From HLUCCA09 sp038757905 (GTDB lineage Bacteria; Pseudomonadota; Alphaproteobacteria; Rhodobacterales; Rhodobacteraceae), in NCBI GenBank assembly GCA_038757905.1, contig JBCDGG010000087.1, positions 1 through 22,700 of the forward strand: a stretch of DNA of 22,700 nucleotides, in the 5' to 3' direction. Below, in pieces: positions 22,213 to 22,700 of the stretch (positions are counted from its first letter, which is position 1; every line of letters starts with the position of its first letter). The notes beneath the pieces were generated by a model that made no database searches, was not told the origin of the DNA, and saw only the letters and a program-made list of their open reading frames with translations. A program made the position numbers and the translations under genes.

Positions 22213-22700
22213 GTGTTCACAAAGCCCCTTCTTCCTGCGGCGGCGCTTGCCGCATGCCTCGCCAGCCCGCTTTGGGGCGCAACCGTTCTTGTGACCGAAG
22301 GCAACGGGCAGGCCCGGCCGACCGTCGCCGGATCGCACGACCTGGAAGATATCGATTCCGCCTCGACCGGGTTCGACCTCAACGATGTCGCCAGCGTCCC
22401 AAGCTTCGACTACGGTCACGTGATCGGAATCCATGGCAGGATCGTGAGTGCCGAAGACCGGTTCACCTTCTCCGTCCGCGACGGGGCGGTGTTCGATGTG
22501 CGCTTCGACTTCGACGGATACACCCTGGAAGGCGGCGGGGTCGTTGCGCCGGGCCTGTCCGGCCTCGTGACGCAGAATGCGAGCAGAGAGCCGGACCCGT
22601 CCTTGGCCGCGAAGGGGGTGCGCATTGCGCTCTTGGATGACACGCTCACCGAACTCGACAGCATCACCTACGGATCGCATCAGACCTCGGCGACCACCAC
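22213..22700 (+). CDS. Secreted protein of unknown function, N-terminal part (cut by window edge)
   Basis: From GTG at 22213 an open frame runs without a stop to the window end (162 full codons). It starts with a clear Sec signal peptide, MFTKPLLPAAALAACLASPL, cleaved near WGA. The mature part is acidic and Asp/Gly-rich with beta-type alternation (DRFTFSVRDGAVFDVRFDF, GVRIALLDDTLTELDSITYG), like extracellular beta-sandwich proteins. An in-frame TGA at 22189 limits upstream extension, and the only ribosome-binding candidate is weak (GGGATCG). I do not recognise the family. A C-terminal sorting signal of the VPLPA- or PEP-CTERM kind would be compatible but lies outside the window. Confidence 0.7.
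   Translation, partial: MFTKPLLPAAALAACLASPLWGATVLVTEGNGQARPTVAGSHDLEDIDSASTGFDLNDVASVPSFDYGHVIGIHGRIVSAEDRFTFSVRDGAVFDVRFDFDGYTLEGGGVVAPGLSGLVTQNASREPDPSLAAKGVRIALLDDTLTELDSITYGSHQTSATT

Overview
The window is GC-rich chromosomal DNA from an alphaproteobacterium, most likely family Rhodobacteraceae (Roseobacter-type). The signs are a stand-alone F0 operon in the order atpI-atpB-atpE-atpF'-atpF without F1 genes, a DUF5928-type glycosyltransferase, a zf-CHCC mini-protein, and a short intergenic element (core GGGATATTTGA) that I recall from this family. I see no phage, insertion sequence, CRISPR array, tRNA or rRNA. Most genes are housekeeping or small accessory genes packed tightly on both strands.

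Layout. 1-1031: 5' end of ffh (minus strand, cut by the window edge), a structured ffh leader, a 44-bp tandem repeat, and a cytochrome c'/c556-type gene. 1102-3141: an FMN-dependent NADH-azoreductase divergent from a LysR regulator, then an ArsR-type repressor with a perfect palindrome upstream. 3455-6148: the F0 operon, ending in a clear intrinsic terminator, with a strong hairpin between atpE and atpF'. 6194-9936: an FCD-type GntR regulator and full-length polA, both on the minus strand. 10263-12597: a zf-CHCC protein, then a plus-strand pair of a YadG-like ABC ATPase and a cyanophycin-synthetase-like ATP-grasp protein. 12585-15535: a HIT protein and a GT14/DUF5928 glycosyltransferase (minus strand), divergent from a carbohydrate-type sulfotransferase. 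15559-16343: a small XRE regulator divergent from a degenerate staphylococcal-nuclease-like protein. 16324-18961: a PfkB-family (adenosine kinase-like) gene and nth with a 4-base overlap, divergent from an AraC/Ogt fusion for alkylation repair. 19065-20309: an OmpA-family lipoprotein and a YdeI/OmdA protein. 20299-21852: murJ. From 22213: the 5' end of an unrecognised secreted protein, cut by the window edge.

How the genes fit together. The F0 genes make the membrane rotor, stator and assembly factor of ATP synthase; F1 must be encoded elsewhere. polA, nth and the Ogt fusion are DNA repair genes. MurJ, the OmpA lipoprotein, the glycosyltransferase and the sulfotransferase concern the cell envelope. 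The most distinctive accessory units are the ABC ATPase/ATP-grasp pair with no permease, the glycosyltransferase/sulfotransferase pair, and the nuclease-fold protein that lacks key catalytic residues. No spectacular unknown system is evident; the leads are moderate and listed as findings.
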